Part shown: in pieces, positions 36,039-46,316 of the stretch | Layout: each line of letters begins with the position of its first letter | How positions within the stretch are numbered: the first letter of the stretch is position 1 | Assembly (NCBI GenBank): GCA_013002025.1 | Contig: JABDKW010000044.1 | Location: 62,001 to 126,000 of the forward strand | Reading direction: 5' to 3' | Source of the DNA: Gammaproteobacteria bacterium | GTDB taxonomy: Bacteria; Pseudomonadota; Gammaproteobacteria; Arenicellales; Arenicellaceae | DNA: 64,000 bases | Translations under genes and position numbers: made by a program | The notes under the pieces: generated by a model | Seen by the model: the letters and a program-made list of their open reading frames with translations, nothing else | Told to the model about the DNA's origin: nothing | Databases searched by the model: none

Positions 36039-36669
36039 CAATTTGCTTATCCTTGTAGTCGCATAAATCGCTAATAATGCACGACCCACAGCGCGGTTTG
36101 CGGGCGATGCATGTGTAACGCCCATGCAAGATCAGCCAATGATGCGCATCAACCAGAAATTCTTTGGGTACATGTTTTAGCAGGGCTTTTTCGACTGCCA
36201 GAGGCGTTTTACCGGGTGCAATTCCGGTTCGGTTTGAGACTCTGAATATATGCGTGTCCACGGCCATTGCAGGTTCGCCAAAGGCCGTATTCAGCACCAC
36301 ATTGGCGGTTTTGCGGCCCACACCAGGCAATGCCTGCAAGTCCTCGCGGGTGCGAGGCACCTGACCCTGATGTTGCTCCAACAGTATGCGGCAGGTGGCG
36401 ACTACGTTCTTCGCCTTGCTGTTATACAGACCGATGGTTTTTATATAGTCGCTTAGCCCATCTACACCCAATGCCAGAATCGTCTCGGGCGTATTCGCCA
36501 CAGGGTACAATCGCCGGGTGGCTTTATTGACGCTGACATCCGTGGCCTGAGCAGACAGCATCACGGCGATCAATAACTCGAAGTCGCTGTTGTACTCTAA
36601 TTCAGTGGTGGGGTTCGGATTGGCCGCGCGCAGGCGCTTGAATATTTCGTAGCGCTTATCTTTGTTCAT
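36031..36669 (-). CDS. nth: Endonuclease III
   Basis: A 212-residue DNA glycosylase/AP lyase that removes oxidised pyrimidines. It has the helix-hairpin-helix with catalytic lysine ([18 protein letters not shown]), the catalytic Asp in [13 protein letters not shown], and the C-terminal 4Fe-4S cysteines ([17 protein letters not shown]). It shares four bases (ATGA) with the rnfB-like gene upstream and overlaps the FIST gene downstream. Confidence 0.97.
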   Translation of the reverse strand: MNKDKRYEIFKRLRAANPNPTTELEYNSDFELLIAVMLSAQATDVSVNKATRRLYPVANTPETILALGVDGLSDYIKTIGLYNSKAKNVVATCRILLEQHQGQVPRTREDLQALPGVGRKTANVVLNTAFGEPAMAVDTHIFRVSNRTGIAPGKTPLAVEKALLKHVPKEFLVDAHHWLILHGRYTCIARKPRCGSCIISDLCDYKDKQIDE

Positions 36670-37349
36670 TTCTTTGTATCAGAATCAGCCGGGCTGGTGT
36701 CGGTGCGCGCAGCCACTCTTTCCAGTGCTGCTGCAATATCCTGTTTGATTTGGTCGCTGCCTTTTTGTTGGCGCAGTTCGCGCAGTTTGTGCAGAGAGCT
36801 CTTGTCGTGTTCGCGCTGTTGCTCACGTGCCAGTTTCGCCACGGTCTGACGGCGGGCGCGTGCGGTTGCCGCGGGTGAATAATCTGGCCAACGCCAAGTC
36901 AAATCCGGACTTTGTTGTTGCTCGACCATGTCAATACAGTCGACCGGGCAGGGTTCCACGCACAGTTCACAACCGGTACAGTCCTGCTCGATGACCGTGT
37001 GCATGGCCTTGGCGGTGCCGATAATGGCATCGGTAGGGCAGGCTTTGATACACATAACACAGCCGATACAAACGGCTTCATCGATCACGGCAACTTGCTT
37101 GGTTTTGTGCACGCCGAACTCAGGATTGAGGGGTTTGCCGATTTTCCCTAACAGGCTGGCAAGCCCCCGAATAGTGATGTCGCCACCGGGCGGGCATTGA
37201 TTAATATCCGCCTCGCCAGCGGCTATCGCCACGGCGTACTCCTGGCATCGGGGATAACTGCATTGCGTGCACTGAGTTTGCGGCAACCACTCATCGATGG
37301 CCTGCACGCGGGCCGCCATCTTGATCTCTTCTTCTGGCGATAAAGACAT
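36666..37349 (-). CDS. RnfB/RsxB-like ferredoxin lacking the membrane anchor
   Basis: A 227-residue Fe-S protein with the RnfB central block ([30 protein letters not shown], four Cys for one 4Fe-4S cluster) and two ferredoxin clusters ([24 protein letters not shown]). RnfB of the ion-pumping Rnf/Rsx complex normally begins with a membrane helix; this one begins with [19 protein letters not shown] and is soluble. No rnfA, C, D, G or E is nearby, so it probably acts alone as an electron carrier. It stands between metG and nth, the position the rnf operon has in pseudomonads. Confidence 0.88.
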   Translation of the reverse strand: MSLSPEEEIKMAARVQAIDEWLPQTQCTQCSYPRCQEYAVAIAAGEADINQCPPGGDITIRGLASLLGKIGKPLNPEFGVHKTKQVAVIDEAVCIGCVMCIKACPTDAIIGTAKAMHTVIEQDCTGCELCVEPCPVDCIDMVEQQQSPDLTWRWPDYSPAATARARRQTVAKLAREQQREHDKSSLHKLRELRQQKGSDQIKQDIAAALERVAARTDTSPADSDTKK

Positions 37350-37376
37350 GCCGACTACGATCTGGTGCAGGGTCGG

Positions 37377-39425
37377 TTATTTAACCCGCATGCCTGCTTT
37401 AGCGCCCTCATCGGGACTCAGGACAAATAACTCGTCGCCCCCGGGACCGGCCGCAAGAACCATGCCCTCAGACACACCAAAGCGCATTTTTCGTGGTGCC
37501 AGATTTGCCACCATGACGGTCATTCTGCCTTCCAGCTGCTGCGGCTCATAAGCGGATTTTATCCCCGCAAACACATTGCGCACCTCACCACCTAAATCCA
37601 GCGTCAGACGCAATAATTTGTCGGCGCCTTCGACGCGTTCTGCCTTGCTGATAAGAGCCACTCGTAAATCCAGTTTTGCGAAATCATCAAAATTAATTTC
37701 AGCTGAAATGGGATCCTGGCCTAGTGGTGAGTCAGGGTCTGGATTGTTCGATTGAGGTGGGGTCATGCTAGCTTTGCTGTCTTCAATCATTTTTTCAACC
37801 GGTTCGGATTCTATCCGGGTCATTAATGGTTTAAATTTGTTTATCTGGTGATCAAGCAATTCGCTCTGCAGGTCAGACCACTTGAGTGGTTTAACATTTA
37901 AGAACTGCTCGGCCTCAGCTACCAGCGCCGGTAATACCGGTTGCAGGTATATGCACAGGTAGCGAAACGCATTGATGCCACTGGTGCAGACTTCATGTAC
38001 GCGTTGTTGTTGCGTTTCATCTTTGATGAGTTCCCAGGGTTTATTTTCGTCGATAAATTGATTGGCGCGGTCTGCCAATGCCATAATTTCACGCATGGCG
38101 CGCGCGAACTGGCGCTGTTGATATTTATCGGCAATGGAGTCTGCCGCGTTTTTAAAGGCCCCATCGAGCGCGCTATCAGCACTTTGTGTGGCCAGGCGAC
38201 CAGCAAACTTTTTGCCAATAAAGCCAGCGCAGCGTGATGCAATATTCACCATCTTGCCCACTAAATCGGAGTTTACGCGGGCGCTGAAATCCTCCAGATT
38301 CAAATCCATGTCTACTACGCCGGCACTAAGTTTGGCTGCAAAGTAGTAGCGCAGGTACTCCGGATTCAAATGGTCCAGATAGGTGTCTGCCAGAATAAAT
38401 GTGCCGCGCGACTTAGACATCTTGGCGCCGTCTACGGTGAGGAAGCCATGTACAAAGACGGCGCTGGGCACACGGTAGCCGGCTGCGTGAAGCAGAGCGG
38501 GCCAAAATAACGTGTGAAAACGCACGATATCTTTGCCGATAAAGTGGTAAACCTCGGTGTCGTTTTGATGCTCGGCCAGCCAATATTCATCCCAATTCAG
38601 GCCGTGCGTTTCGCAATGCAATTTATGGCTGGCCATATAACCGATCGGCGCATCCAGCCACACATAAAAATACTTGCCGGGCGCATCGGGAATCTCAAAG
38701 CCCCAATAAGGCTTGTCGCGACTGATGTCCCAGTCATGCAGGCCAGCATCAAACCATTCCGAGAGCTTATTGGCGATTTCTGGCTGCAGGGCCGGAGAAT
38801 CCTTCCAACTCAACAATAGCTCGGTGAAATCCGACACCTTGAAGAAATAATGCTCGCTCTCACGCTCCACTGGCGGCTTGCCTGACAGGACTGAATACGG
38901 ATCAATTAGCTCAGTAGTGTCATAGGTTGTGCCGCAGACTTCGCAATTGTCCCCATACTGATCGACAGAACGACATTTGGGGCAGGTACCTTTTACGTAA
39001 CGGTCTGGTAAAAACAAGCCCTTTTCTTCATCAAAGGCCTGCTTGATCACTCGCACATCAATATGCCCGGTGTCACGAATTCGCTTATATATTTCGCTGC
39101 TTAGTTGTTGGTTGTGTTCCGAGTGAGTGCCGCTGAAATTGTCCAATGCAATCCCAAAGCGCTGTAAATCATGTGCGTGGTTCTGCTCGACCCGATCGAT
39201 CAATTGCTGGGCGGTAATGCCCTGTTTTTCCGCTTCCAACATGATTGGCGTGCCATGTTGGTCATCGCCACAAACAAAGCTGACGTCATGCCCTTGCAGC
39301 TTATGGAAGCGTACCCAGATATCCGCCGCCATAAACCCAACCATATGGCCGAGATGCAGTGCGCCATTGGCATAGGGCAAGGCGTTGGTGACTAAAATTT
39401 TACGTTTGGCTTGGGAGGCAGGCAT
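37377..39425 (-). CDS. metG: Methionyl-tRNA synthetase
   Basis: A 682-residue class I synthetase. The N-terminal catalytic domain has the HIGH-like [15 protein letters not shown], a zinc knuckle ([18 protein letters not shown]) and KMSKSRG. The anticodon domain follows, and residues about 575-682 form the C-terminal tRNA-binding (EMAP-like) domain that dimerises the enzyme. Length matches the long gammaproteobacterial type. Confidence 0.97.
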   Translation of the reverse strand: MPASQAKRKILVTNALPYANGALHLGHMVGFMAADIWVRFHKLQGHDVSFVCGDDQHGTPIMLEAEKQGITAQQLIDRVEQNHAHDLQRFGIALDNFSGTHSEHNQQLSSEIYKRIRDTGHIDVRVIKQAFDEEKGLFLPDRYVKGTCPKCRSVDQYGDNCEVCGTTYDTTELIDPYSVLSGKPPVERESEHYFFKVSDFTELLLSWKDSPALQPEIANKLSEWFDAGLHDWDISRDKPYWGFEIPDAPGKYFYVWLDAPIGYMASHKLHCETHGLNWDEYWLAEHQNDTEVYHFIGKDIVRFHTLFWPALLHAAGYRVPSAVFVHGFLTVDGAKMSKSRGTFILADTYLDHLNPEYLRYYFAAKLSAGVVDMDLNLEDFSARVNSDLVGKMVNIASRCAGFIGKKFAGRLATQSADSALDGAFKNAADSIADKYQQRQFARAMREIMALADRANQFIDENKPWELIKDETQQQRVHEVCTSGINAFRYLCIYLQPVLPALVAEAEQFLNVKPLKWSDLQSELLDHQINKFKPLMTRIESEPVEKMIEDSKASMTPPQSNNPDPDSPLGQDPISAEINFDDFAKLDLRVALISKAERVEGADKLLRLTLDLGGEVRNVFAGIKSAYEPQQLEGRMTVMVANLAPRKMRFGVSEGMVLAAGPGGDELFVLSPDEGAKAGMRVK

Positions 39426-39537
39426 GGCCGGTTTAGAGGGTTGCGCAACAGCTTGGTTAATGTAACCGTTTTACCACCGCTTCACAATTAGCGCTATGGG
39501 GCGCGGTTGCTGTTGGTTTGGTTGGGGTTGGCGTCGG

Positions 39538-40248
39538 TTACTGATGCATGATGTCTTCCAGCTTTAAGCCGGTGAGACGGGTCACGTTGCGTATTACGTA
39601 AAATAGGGCGTACATGGTGATTACCATACAGGGCAGGACAATTACCGGGTAGCTCATCAGGTTCATGGTGCCGAGTTCGCTATTAAACTCGGCCGAGCCG
39701 GATGGACTGACGACAATCCATTTGGCCAATAGGTAATTAAGTACTGCGGACAGGGTAAATGAGCTCGCTAGCATATAGGTGGCATTGACCATCACCTGAT
39801 CAAACTCCTTCTCCTTGCTGTCAGCCTCCAGTTTGCGCGCTACGCGGGCCGTATCCATCACGATGTCGTTATACAAAAATGTCTTAATTAATGGGTATTT
39901 TGTATAGCTCGACACCAGGGTTGCAATTGCCAACACCAGCGGAATCAATGCTTCCTTGATGGCAATGTATTGGTTCGGCAGTTTGAGCAGACCTATACTG
40001 CCGGTCAACAGAATGCTGATAAATCCCAATGCCGGCACGAAGCCAATTTTGCGTTCTTGAATAAACTCATAAATGCCTACCAGCAGCGGCAAGCTCAGCG
40101 CCGCCACCAAAGCCCAGTTGCTGCCCAGCATATCATCGGGGCTGAGCTTTTTGAGAATCAGTGTCGGAATAAGTATGCAGATGAACAGGTCAACGAACAC
40201 CTTGTTGGTATTGGATTTGCGGCGGCCGGGCGCAGAGGTGTTATTCAT
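39538..40248 (-). CDS. Membrane protein, VC0807-like family
   Basis: A 236-residue protein with six or so membrane segments after a short basic N-terminus. The segments FVDLFICILIPTLILKK, GIYEFIQERKIGFVPALGFISILLTGSIGLL and LFYVIRNVTRLTGLKLEDIM resemble the VC0807-type membrane family, related in appearance to septation protein A. Function is not known. It is 35 bases after an outer-membrane protein gene in the same direction. Confidence 0.65.
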   Translation of the reverse strand: MNNTSAPGRRKSNTNKVFVDLFICILIPTLILKKLSPDDMLGSNWALVAALSLPLLVGIYEFIQERKIGFVPALGFISILLTGSIGLLKLPNQYIAIKEALIPLVLAIATLVSSYTKYPLIKTFLYNDIVMDTARVARKLEADSKEKEFDQVMVNATYMLASSFTLSAVLNYLLAKWIVVSPSGSAEFNSELGTMNLMSYPVIVLPCMVITMYALFYVIRNVTRLTGLKLEDIMHQ

Positions 40249-40283
40249 CAGAAAATATTCGAAAATACGATCAACTCACCACT

Positions 40284-40907
40284 TTAAAACGTGTAGCGCA
40301 AGCCTACCGCCGTGGTGTCAAAGCTGGCGCTGATGTCACCGTCTTCAATTTCCAGTGAGTTTATATCCAGAGTCAGGCCAATATTTTCAGTGACGAAAAA
40401 CTGTGCCCCCAGGCCGTAGCTGTTGCCAGCATCGGCGCTCGGCCGACCTAATTTGGCATTGATTTCGAGTCGGTCGGTTAGATTAACGCGCGCACCGACT
40501 TCGCCGCCCAGACTGCTCCCGTCGACCTCATCGTTGAGTAGGCCCCCGCGAATCTGCAAATCATCATTGCGGCCTCGTATCAGGGCGTACAGCGCGGTTT
40601 TAGGCAATGCGAATGTAAAGCCCAGCGCTACGCTACTAATGCTGTCTTTAATTCGCGAATCAAATAATTCTTCGCTTTCCAACTCAAAGCGTGACGCCTG
40701 CACAAACACGAAGCCTAATTGCAGGCTGGCGTTAAGCGCAAAACCGTCCATATCCAGTGCCAGCGACAAATCTCCGTCACTGACCTCAAAATCACCAGAT
40801 GCGACGTACTCAGCACTCAGGTAGCTGAAGGATGGTGCCTCTGCGCGCGCAGACAGGCTAACAAATTGCATGCCTAGCAGGCAGCTCAATAAAATAACAG
40901 ACCGCAT
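40284..40907 (-). CDS. Outer-membrane beta-barrel protein of unknown role
   Basis: A 207-residue exported protein with signal sequence (MRSVILLSCLLGMQFVSLSARA) and alternating polar/hydrophobic strands (FSYLSAEYVASGDFEV, VGARVNLTDRLEINAKLG, GLGAQFFVTENIGLTLDINSLE) ending in a terminal Phe (TAVGLRYTF), the beta-barrel assembly signal. It resembles small porin-like or OmpW/OmpA-barrel proteins; no family could be named. ATG 40907 chosen as the start of the signal peptide. An upstream extension would be charged and unlikely. Confidence 0.75.
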   Translation of the reverse strand: MRSVILLSCLLGMQFVSLSARAEAPSFSYLSAEYVASGDFEVSDGDLSLALDMDGFALNASLQLGFVFVQASRFELESEELFDSRIKDSISSVALGFTFALPKTALYALIRGRNDDLQIRGGLLNDEVDGSSLGGEVGARVNLTDRLEINAKLGRPSADAGNSYGLGAQFFVTENIGLTLDINSLEIEDGDISASFDTTAVGLRYTF

Positions 40908-41034
40908 AAATAGTAAACTCGATGGGGTGGATTGGTTAGAGAGGTAGATCATTGGGCGCGCCAATAATACGACAAAAAGACCTCAGTTTCCGCTTAAAGT
41001 TAATTATACTTAGCGACCGTTTGTTGAGCCGATA

Positions 41035-41721
41035 TTGCTGCCAGTTTTGACCGCACCCGAATCTTCTACTGCATTGCCCGCTGATGCCAAATATATCGTT
41101 ATCGAGGGTCCGATAGGGGTCGGCAAATCAAGCCTGGCGCGTAAGTTGGCCGCTACCTTTAAGGCTGATTTGTTGCTCGAGCAACCGGCTGAAAACCCAT
41201 TTCTGGAACGGTTTTACGAAGCCCCAGGTCAGCATGCGTTAGCCACCCAATTATTCTTTTTATTTCAGCGAGTTGAGCAGCTAAAAGAGATTTCAGGGGC
41301 AACTTATAGAGGGGTTGGCCGGGTTGCCGATTTCATGCTTGAGAAGGACCCATTGTTTGCTCAATTGACGCTCGACCAGGACGAGTATCAACTGTACAAG
41401 CAGGTTTATCAAAATCTGCAGATTTCTGCGCCCATCCCCGATTTAGTAATTTACTTACAGGCCCCAACCCCGGTTCTGTTGGAGCGGGTCAATAAGCGCC
41501 GAGTGAAATACGAGATGGGCATGGATGCGGATTACCTGAGCCGGTTGGGTGATGTATATACAACATTTTTTCATTCCTATAAGCGCACCCCGCTGCTGAT
41601 TATTAATGCGGCCGAGATCAATCCCGTGGATAATGAGCAGCATTATGCGGCTTTAGTACGGCACATTTCCCGTATCGATGCCGGCAAGCATTATTTTAAT
41701 CCAATGGTTGAGGCTTTTTAG
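41035..41721 (+). CDS. Deoxynucleoside kinase
   Basis: A 228-residue kinase of the deoxyadenosine/deoxyguanosine kinase family, with P-loop (IEGPIGVGKSSLA), FFLFQRVEQL, ADFMLEKDPLFAQL (catalytic Asp-Phe/Glu region) and the lid RVNKRRVKYEMGMDADYLSRL. It salvages deoxynucleosides. The start is a TTG at 41035 with TTGAG upstream and TATACT (41005-41010) as -10; no in-frame ATG exists. It precedes panB, where folK is usual. Confidence 0.88.
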   Translation: MLPVLTAPESSTALPADAKYIVIEGPIGVGKSSLARKLAATFKADLLLEQPAENPFLERFYEAPGQHALATQLFFLFQRVEQLKEISGATYRGVGRVADFMLEKDPLFAQLTLDQDEYQLYKQVYQNLQISAPIPDLVIYLQAPTPVLLERVNKRRVKYEMGMDADYLSRLGDVYTTFFHSYKRTPLLIINAAEINPVDNEQHYAALVRHISRIDAGKHYFNPMVEAF

Positions 41722-41745
41722 GGCTCGCCCACGTCGGAGAAACCT

Positions 41746-42537
41746 ATGGCGGTTACGGTAACAACGCTCAAAAAAATGAAGTCCGAGGGTGACAAAATCA
41801 CCTGGCTGACGGCCTATGACTATAGTTTTGCTGCGCTACTCGACAGTGCTGGGATAGATGCAATATTGGTCGGGGATTCTCTGGGTATGGTCATCCAGGG
41901 TCATGATACTCCGGTGCCCGTCACAATCGAGCAAAGCGCATATCATACGGAGTGCGTGGCTCGCGGCGTTGAAAACGCCATGGTGGTAGGCGACATGCCC
42001 TTTGGCAGTTATCAGGTTAGTAAAGAACAGGCGTACGAAAACGCGGTCAAATTGATGCAGGCCGGCGCTCATGTAATAAAGCTGGAGGGTGGAGAGTTGC
42101 AGGTCGAAACCATCCGTTTTCTGGTGGAACGCGGCGTCGCAGTCTGTGCACACATTGGTCTGACCCCACAGTCGGTCCATCAACTAGGTGGTTTTAAAGT
42201 GCAGGGTCGGGGCGCGGCGGCGAAACGACTTCTGGAAGATGCCATCGGCGTGGAGCGGGCCGGTGCCTGTGCAGTCGTGCTGGAGGCGGTGCCGCAGAAA
42301 TTGGCGTCGGATATCACCAATAAATTAACGATTCCCACGATCGGAATTGGCGCAGGTGCTGATTGCGACGGTCAGGTTCTGGTCCTGCAGGACATGTTGG
42401 GCATTTACCCTAAGCCGAGCCCAAAATTCAGCAAAAACTTTATGGTGGGCGCGGAATCGGTGGCTGAAGCGGTTGCCAATTACGTGCGTGATGTTAAAGG
42501 TGGGCAATTTCCGACTGCTGATCACGCCTTCGATTGA
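41746..42537 (+). CDS. panB: 3-methyl-2-oxobutanoate hydroxymethyltransferase
   Basis: A 263-residue PanB, which makes ketopantoate in the pantothenate pathway. It starts with TLKKMKSEGDKITWLTAYDYSFA and has LVGDSLGMVIQGHDTPVPVT (metal-binding Asp), VKLEGG, AHIGLTPQSVHQLGGFKVQG and IGIGAGADCDGQVLV. Same operon as panC. Confidence 0.97.
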   Translation: MAVTVTTLKKMKSEGDKITWLTAYDYSFAALLDSAGIDAILVGDSLGMVIQGHDTPVPVTIEQSAYHTECVARGVENAMVVGDMPFGSYQVSKEQAYENAVKLMQAGAHVIKLEGGELQVETIRFLVERGVAVCAHIGLTPQSVHQLGGFKVQGRGAAAKRLLEDAIGVERAGACAVVLEAVPQKLASDITNKLTIPTIGIGAGADCDGQVLVLQDMLGIYPKPSPKFSKNFMVGAESVAEAVANYVRDVKGGQFPTADHAFD

Positions 42538-42581
42538 TTAGCCTTAGTTATATTGTTCATACAGGTCTAAAGTAAGGTCAA

Positions 42582-43433
42582 ATGCATAAAGTACAACGCG
42601 TATCATCGCTGCGCGCGGCCGTAGTGGCCGCTCGTAAAGAGAAGAAGACCGTGGGATTTGTCCCAACCATGGGGAATTTGCACGCCGGCCACATCGAACT
42701 GGTCAAGGTGGCGCGTCAAAAAACGGATTTTGTGGTGGTTAGCATCTATGTAAATCCCACGCAATTCGGTGCCGATGAGGATCTGGGTAATTACCCGTCT
42801 ACCCCTGAAGAAGACGCTCGGCGGCTGGCCGAGGTCGGCGCTGATCTGTTGTTCCTGCCCGAACAGGCCACCATGTATCCCGGCGAGTTGGCAACTCAGA
42901 CTGTGGTCTACGTGCCTGAATTAGGGGATATGTATTGCGGGGTAGACCGGCCTGAGCACTTCTATGGGGTCACCACGGTGGTCAGTCGACTATTTAATAT
43001 GGTGCAGCCGGATGTGGCGGTGTTTGGTAAGAAAGATTACCAGCAGCTCACCATTATTCGACGCATGGTGGCGGATTTAGCCTATCCGGTTGAAGTGGTC
43101 GGTGTGGACACCGTGCGCTCCGCAGAAGGCCTGGCGTTATCATCGCGCAATGGTTATTTGACCGAGGAGCAAATTGAGATGGCGCCAATGCTGCGAACTG
43201 TCCTACAGAAAACTTCCGACGCGATATTGAACAGTCGTAGTTCTTTCAAAAAATTGGAACAATCCGCCATAACAAAACTACAGGCGGTGGGTTTCGAGCC
43301 TCAGTATTTTAAAATTTGCCGACAGCAGGATCTGCTGCCGGCGGCCCGTGATGATGAAAAGCTGGTGATTCTGGCAGCAGCCGTACTGGGCAAAGCCCGC
43401 CTGATTGATAATCTGGAAGTCGAGCGATCGTAA
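42582..43433 (+). CDS. panC: Pantothenate synthetase
   Basis: A 283-residue synthetase that joins pantoate and beta-alanine. It has the HIGH-like GFVPTMGNLHAGHIELVK, NPTQFGADEDLGNYP, FGKKDYQQL and SSRNGYL motifs. It follows panB by 44 bases, so coenzyme A precursor synthesis is in one operon. Confidence 0.97.
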   Translation: MHKVQRVSSLRAAVVAARKEKKTVGFVPTMGNLHAGHIELVKVARQKTDFVVVSIYVNPTQFGADEDLGNYPSTPEEDARRLAEVGADLLFLPEQATMYPGELATQTVVYVPELGDMYCGVDRPEHFYGVTTVVSRLFNMVQPDVAVFGKKDYQQLTIIRRMVADLAYPVEVVGVDTVRSAEGLALSSRNGYLTEEQIEMAPMLRTVLQKTSDAILNSRSSFKKLEQSAITKLQAVGFEPQYFKICRQQDLLPAARDDEKLVILAAAVLGKARLIDNLEVERS

Positions 43434-43480
43434 GGTAAGTGCATAGTTAAGCTAAGTGCACTCATAATCCCGCGTTAGAG

Positions 43481-44698
43481 TCAGCGCAAAATATCTTTAT
43501 CTTTATAGCCCAGTAGATACAGGATGCTGTCCAGCCCATGAGTTGACATCGACTGTTTGGCTGCCTCGCGGACCAAAGGCTTGGCTCTGAATGCAATACC
43601 AAGACCTGCGGCGCTCAACATGGGCAGGTCGTTAGCACCATCGCCCACGGCAATGGTTTGCTGAGCATCTACACCCTCCAGTCGTGCCAGTTCGTACAGC
43701 AGTTCTGCCTTGCGTGCGCCATCCACCACTGGTTCGATAACACGCCCGGTGAGTTGGCCATCCACTATCTCAAGTTGATTGGCGTAGACATGATCGATTC
43801 CAAAGCGTTGTTGCAGGTGCTTGCCGAAGTACGTGAAGCCCCCGGACAAGATTGCGGTTTTAAACCCATATGCCTTGAGATTCTTAATCAGGCACTCTGC
43901 ACCTTCCATGATGGGGAGCTCGGCGGCAACCTGCTCGAGCACGGTTTCGCTAAGCCCCTTGAGCAGGCTCATGCGGCGTATAAAGCTTTGTCTGAAATCC
44001 AGTTCGCCGCGCATCGCCTGATCGGTGATTGCCGCCACTTCAGCACCCACGCCGGCATGCCGGGCAAGCTCATCGATCACCTCAGCATCGATCAATGTTG
44101 AGTCCATATCAAAGCAAACTAAACGGCGACTGCGACGAAACGCGTTGTCTTCCTGAATGGCAATGTCCACGTCCAATTCTGAGGCAATCTTTAGGAAACT
44201 GGCGCGCATGGCGGCAATATCTTTGGGGCGCCCCTGCAGGGAAAACTCCACACAGGACTTCACCTCATTGCTGATTGGTTGGTCAACTGGCAGGCGACCG
44301 CTGAGCCGCGCGATATCGTGAATGTTGAGGTCGTGTTCCACCATGGCCTGGGTGACGCGCGCGATTTCTTCAGCGGATACTTCTCTGGTGAGTAAGGTCA
44401 GCGTATAGCGATCGGCACCCTGTTGACCAACCCAGTGTTGATAATCCTGGATGTCAACCGGGCTGATATTCACCTTCAGATGCAGAGCGGATGCCTGGGC
44501 TTGGAGTTGTTCCAGAATTTGTTGGTGTTCGGGTCCGTCAGGTAATTGCAGCATCATGCCCTGTGATACCTGGTTATGTATCACCGATTGGCCGATATCC
44601 AGTATTCTGACGTCCAGGTCACCGATTACGGCGAATATATCCCGGGTCAGGCCAACCCGATCCTGGCCCGTAATGTTTAATAGATAGATTGGCGACAC
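43481..44698 (-). CDS. serB: Phosphoserine phosphatase, two-ACT-domain type
   Basis: About 405 residues. Two ACT domains occupy residues 1-85 and about 90-190, then the HAD phosphatase domain with VCFDMDSTLIDAEVIDELA (nucleophile Asp), ILSGGFTYFG and VGDGANDLPML. It completes serine synthesis. The start is a GTG at 44698, preceded by GGAG with five-base spacing; a reading from ATG 44767 would add 23 unconserved residues. Confidence 0.94.
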   Translation of the reverse strand: MSPIYLLNITGQDRVGLTRDIFAVIGDLDVRILDIGQSVIHNQVSQGMMLQLPDGPEHQQILEQLQAQASALHLKVNISPVDIQDYQHWVGQQGADRYTLTLLTREVSAEEIARVTQAMVEHDLNIHDIARLSGRLPVDQPISNEVKSCVEFSLQGRPKDIAAMRASFLKIASELDVDIAIQEDNAFRRSRRLVCFDMDSTLIDAEVIDELARHAGVGAEVAAITDQAMRGELDFRQSFIRRMSLLKGLSETVLEQVAAELPIMEGAECLIKNLKAYGFKTAILSGGFTYFGKHLQQRFGIDHVYANQLEIVDGQLTGRVIEPVVDGARKAELLYELARLEGVDAQQTIAVGDGANDLPMLSAAGLGIAFRAKPLVREAAKQSMSTHGLDSILYLLGYKDKDILR

Positions 44699-44851
44699 GC
44701 GCGCTCCGCGAGTTTGTAATTGCGTGGTTTGGTGGTCAATCTTACACCACTTAACTCGGTCAATCATGGCCCATCATCGGGGCAACCACAGCCCGATTAA
44801 TATCACGTATAATCCAGCGCACCATGATTGAGAATAATGTAATGTATTCAG

Positions 44852-45796
44852 ATGAGTAAAAATATCCGGGTGGGCGTGGTCGGTGTGGGGTACCTGGGAC
44901 AGATTCATGCCCGAATCTATGATCAGATGCCCAATGTGGAATTAGCGTGGCTAGCTGACACGCATTTGGATAGAGTACAGAAGCTGGGTGAAAACTACGG
45001 TTGCCAGGCTACCGATAATTTCCTGCAATTAGTTGATAAGGTCGATGCGGTCAGTATTGTGGTGCCGACTTCTCTACACTTTGATGTCGCAAAGCCTTTT
45101 CTGGAGTCCGGCACCGCCACCCTGGTGGAAAAACCAATTGCAGCCAGCGTCGATGAAGCCGCTCGGCTGGTTGATCTTGCAGCCCAGAACAACGCACCTT
45201 TTCTGATCGGGCATCTGGAACGCTATAACCCGGCGCTGCGTGCGGTAGCCACTCAGGTCACCGACCCCAAGTACATTGAAGTACATCGATTGGGCACCTT
45301 TGTTGAACGCGCCACGGATGTTGATGTCATTACCGACCTGATGATCCATGACCTTGATCTGGTTTTGTCATTGGTCGACGAAGAACCCTGTGATGTACAG
45401 GCGATAGGCTCTTCCGTTATCACCGATCACGTAGACCTAGCCAATGTACGGCTGGCCTTTCCCTGTGGCGCGGTTGCTAACATTACTGCCAGTCGCGTTT
45501 CCAATAAGCGCTTCAGGCGTTTTCGGGTGTTCGGCCCAGAGGGTTATTACGGTATCAATTTAATGGACCAGGAGTTGGATATTGTGACTAAGGGGACTAC
45601 TCCCGAGGGCGGCAAATTCGCTGAACTGGAAGTGCAACACAAAAAGTTTGAGGGCGAGCAGCCGCTGCAGGTCGAGTTGGCACATTTCATTGAGGTGGCC
45701 AGAGGGCGGGCGATGCCGATGGTGACCGGTTTACAGGGGCTACGTGCCTTGAGATTGGCGGAACAAATTCAATCCATTATGCGCGACCCGCGCTAG
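44852..45796 (+). CDS. Gfo/Idh/MocA-family oxidoreductase
   Basis: A 314-residue NAD(P)-dependent oxidoreductase: Rossmann motif GVVGVGYLGQIHARIY at the start, VEKPIAASVDEA (the EKP motif), and catalytic-domain GHLERYNPALR. Substrate cannot be inferred. An equivalent gene appears in UDP-GlcNAc-related clusters of other gammaproteobacteria, but there is no such context here. Divergent from serB. Confidence 0.9.
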   Translation: MSKNIRVGVVGVGYLGQIHARIYDQMPNVELAWLADTHLDRVQKLGENYGCQATDNFLQLVDKVDAVSIVVPTSLHFDVAKPFLESGTATLVEKPIAASVDEAARLVDLAAQNNAPFLIGHLERYNPALRAVATQVTDPKYIEVHRLGTFVERATDVDVITDLMIHDLDLVLSLVDEEPCDVQAIGSSVITDHVDLANVRLAFPCGAVANITASRVSNKRFRRFRVFGPEGYYGINLMDQELDIVTKGTTPEGGKFAELEVQHKKFEGEQPLQVELAHFIEVARGRAMPMVTGLQGLRALRLAEQIQSIMRDPR

Positions 45797-45809
45797 CACT
45801 ACCGTTTTT

Positions 45810-46316
45810 ATGCGAGTCTCTCTATTGATCTGCTTGGCGCTGATGGCTCAGCTCGGTGTTGCCGCTCAGCCAGCCTGCCAAGTCGACAATCCGCAATTGC
45901 AAGCCATGCCGGATGCTGTGGTGACGGTTCAGACGAGAGCTGGATCGCAGTTTGAATTCAATGTGCGGCTGGCCAATACGCCTACCACCCGCGCCGCTGG
46001 CTTTCAGCATGTCTGTGCAGAAGAGATCGCGCGATTGCCAATTTTGTTTATTTTCCAACGCGCTGCCCAGCCCAGATTTCATATGAATAATGTGGTGGCA
46101 CCAATCGACATCGCATTTATCAAATCTAATGGTGAAATAGAGAGTGTGCAAGCCATGCAGCCGTACGTAATGGGAGCGCGTCGTAAGCCCCTATACTTTC
46201 CGGCACAGCCGGTAACGGCTGCCCTGGAAGCCAACCCCGGCTTTTTTAAAGCCAATAGCATCGCGGTGGGAGATCGGATGAGCTGGCGACTGGTTCCTGT
46301 TGCCAGTCAGCAATGA
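45810..46316 (+). CDS. Exported DUF192 family protein
   Basis: A 168-residue protein with a signal sequence (residues 1-19) and the DUF192 core: FNVRLANTPTTRAAGFQHV, ILFIFQRAAQPRFHMNNVVAPIDIAFI and a short final domain. Function unknown; the family is often annotated as exported and is found next to many different genes. Overlaps the S9 peptidase by four bases (ATGA). Confidence 0.85.
   Translation: MRVSLLICLALMAQLGVAAQPACQVDNPQLQAMPDAVVTVQTRAGSQFEFNVRLANTPTTRAAGFQHVCAEEIARLPILFIFQRAAQPRFHMNNVVAPIDIAFIKSNGEIESVQAMQPYVMGARRKPLYFPAQPVTAALEANPGFFKANSIAVGDRMSWRLVPVASQQ

Noticed and set aside
39426-39537. A possible methionine or other riboswitch before metG
   Set aside because: The leader has no recognisable aptamer and metG is not usually riboswitch-controlled in this group.
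43434-43480. AGTGCA/TGCACT inverted repeat between panC and serB as a terminator
   Set aside because: The stem is short with a long loop and no T-run, so it is too weak to call.
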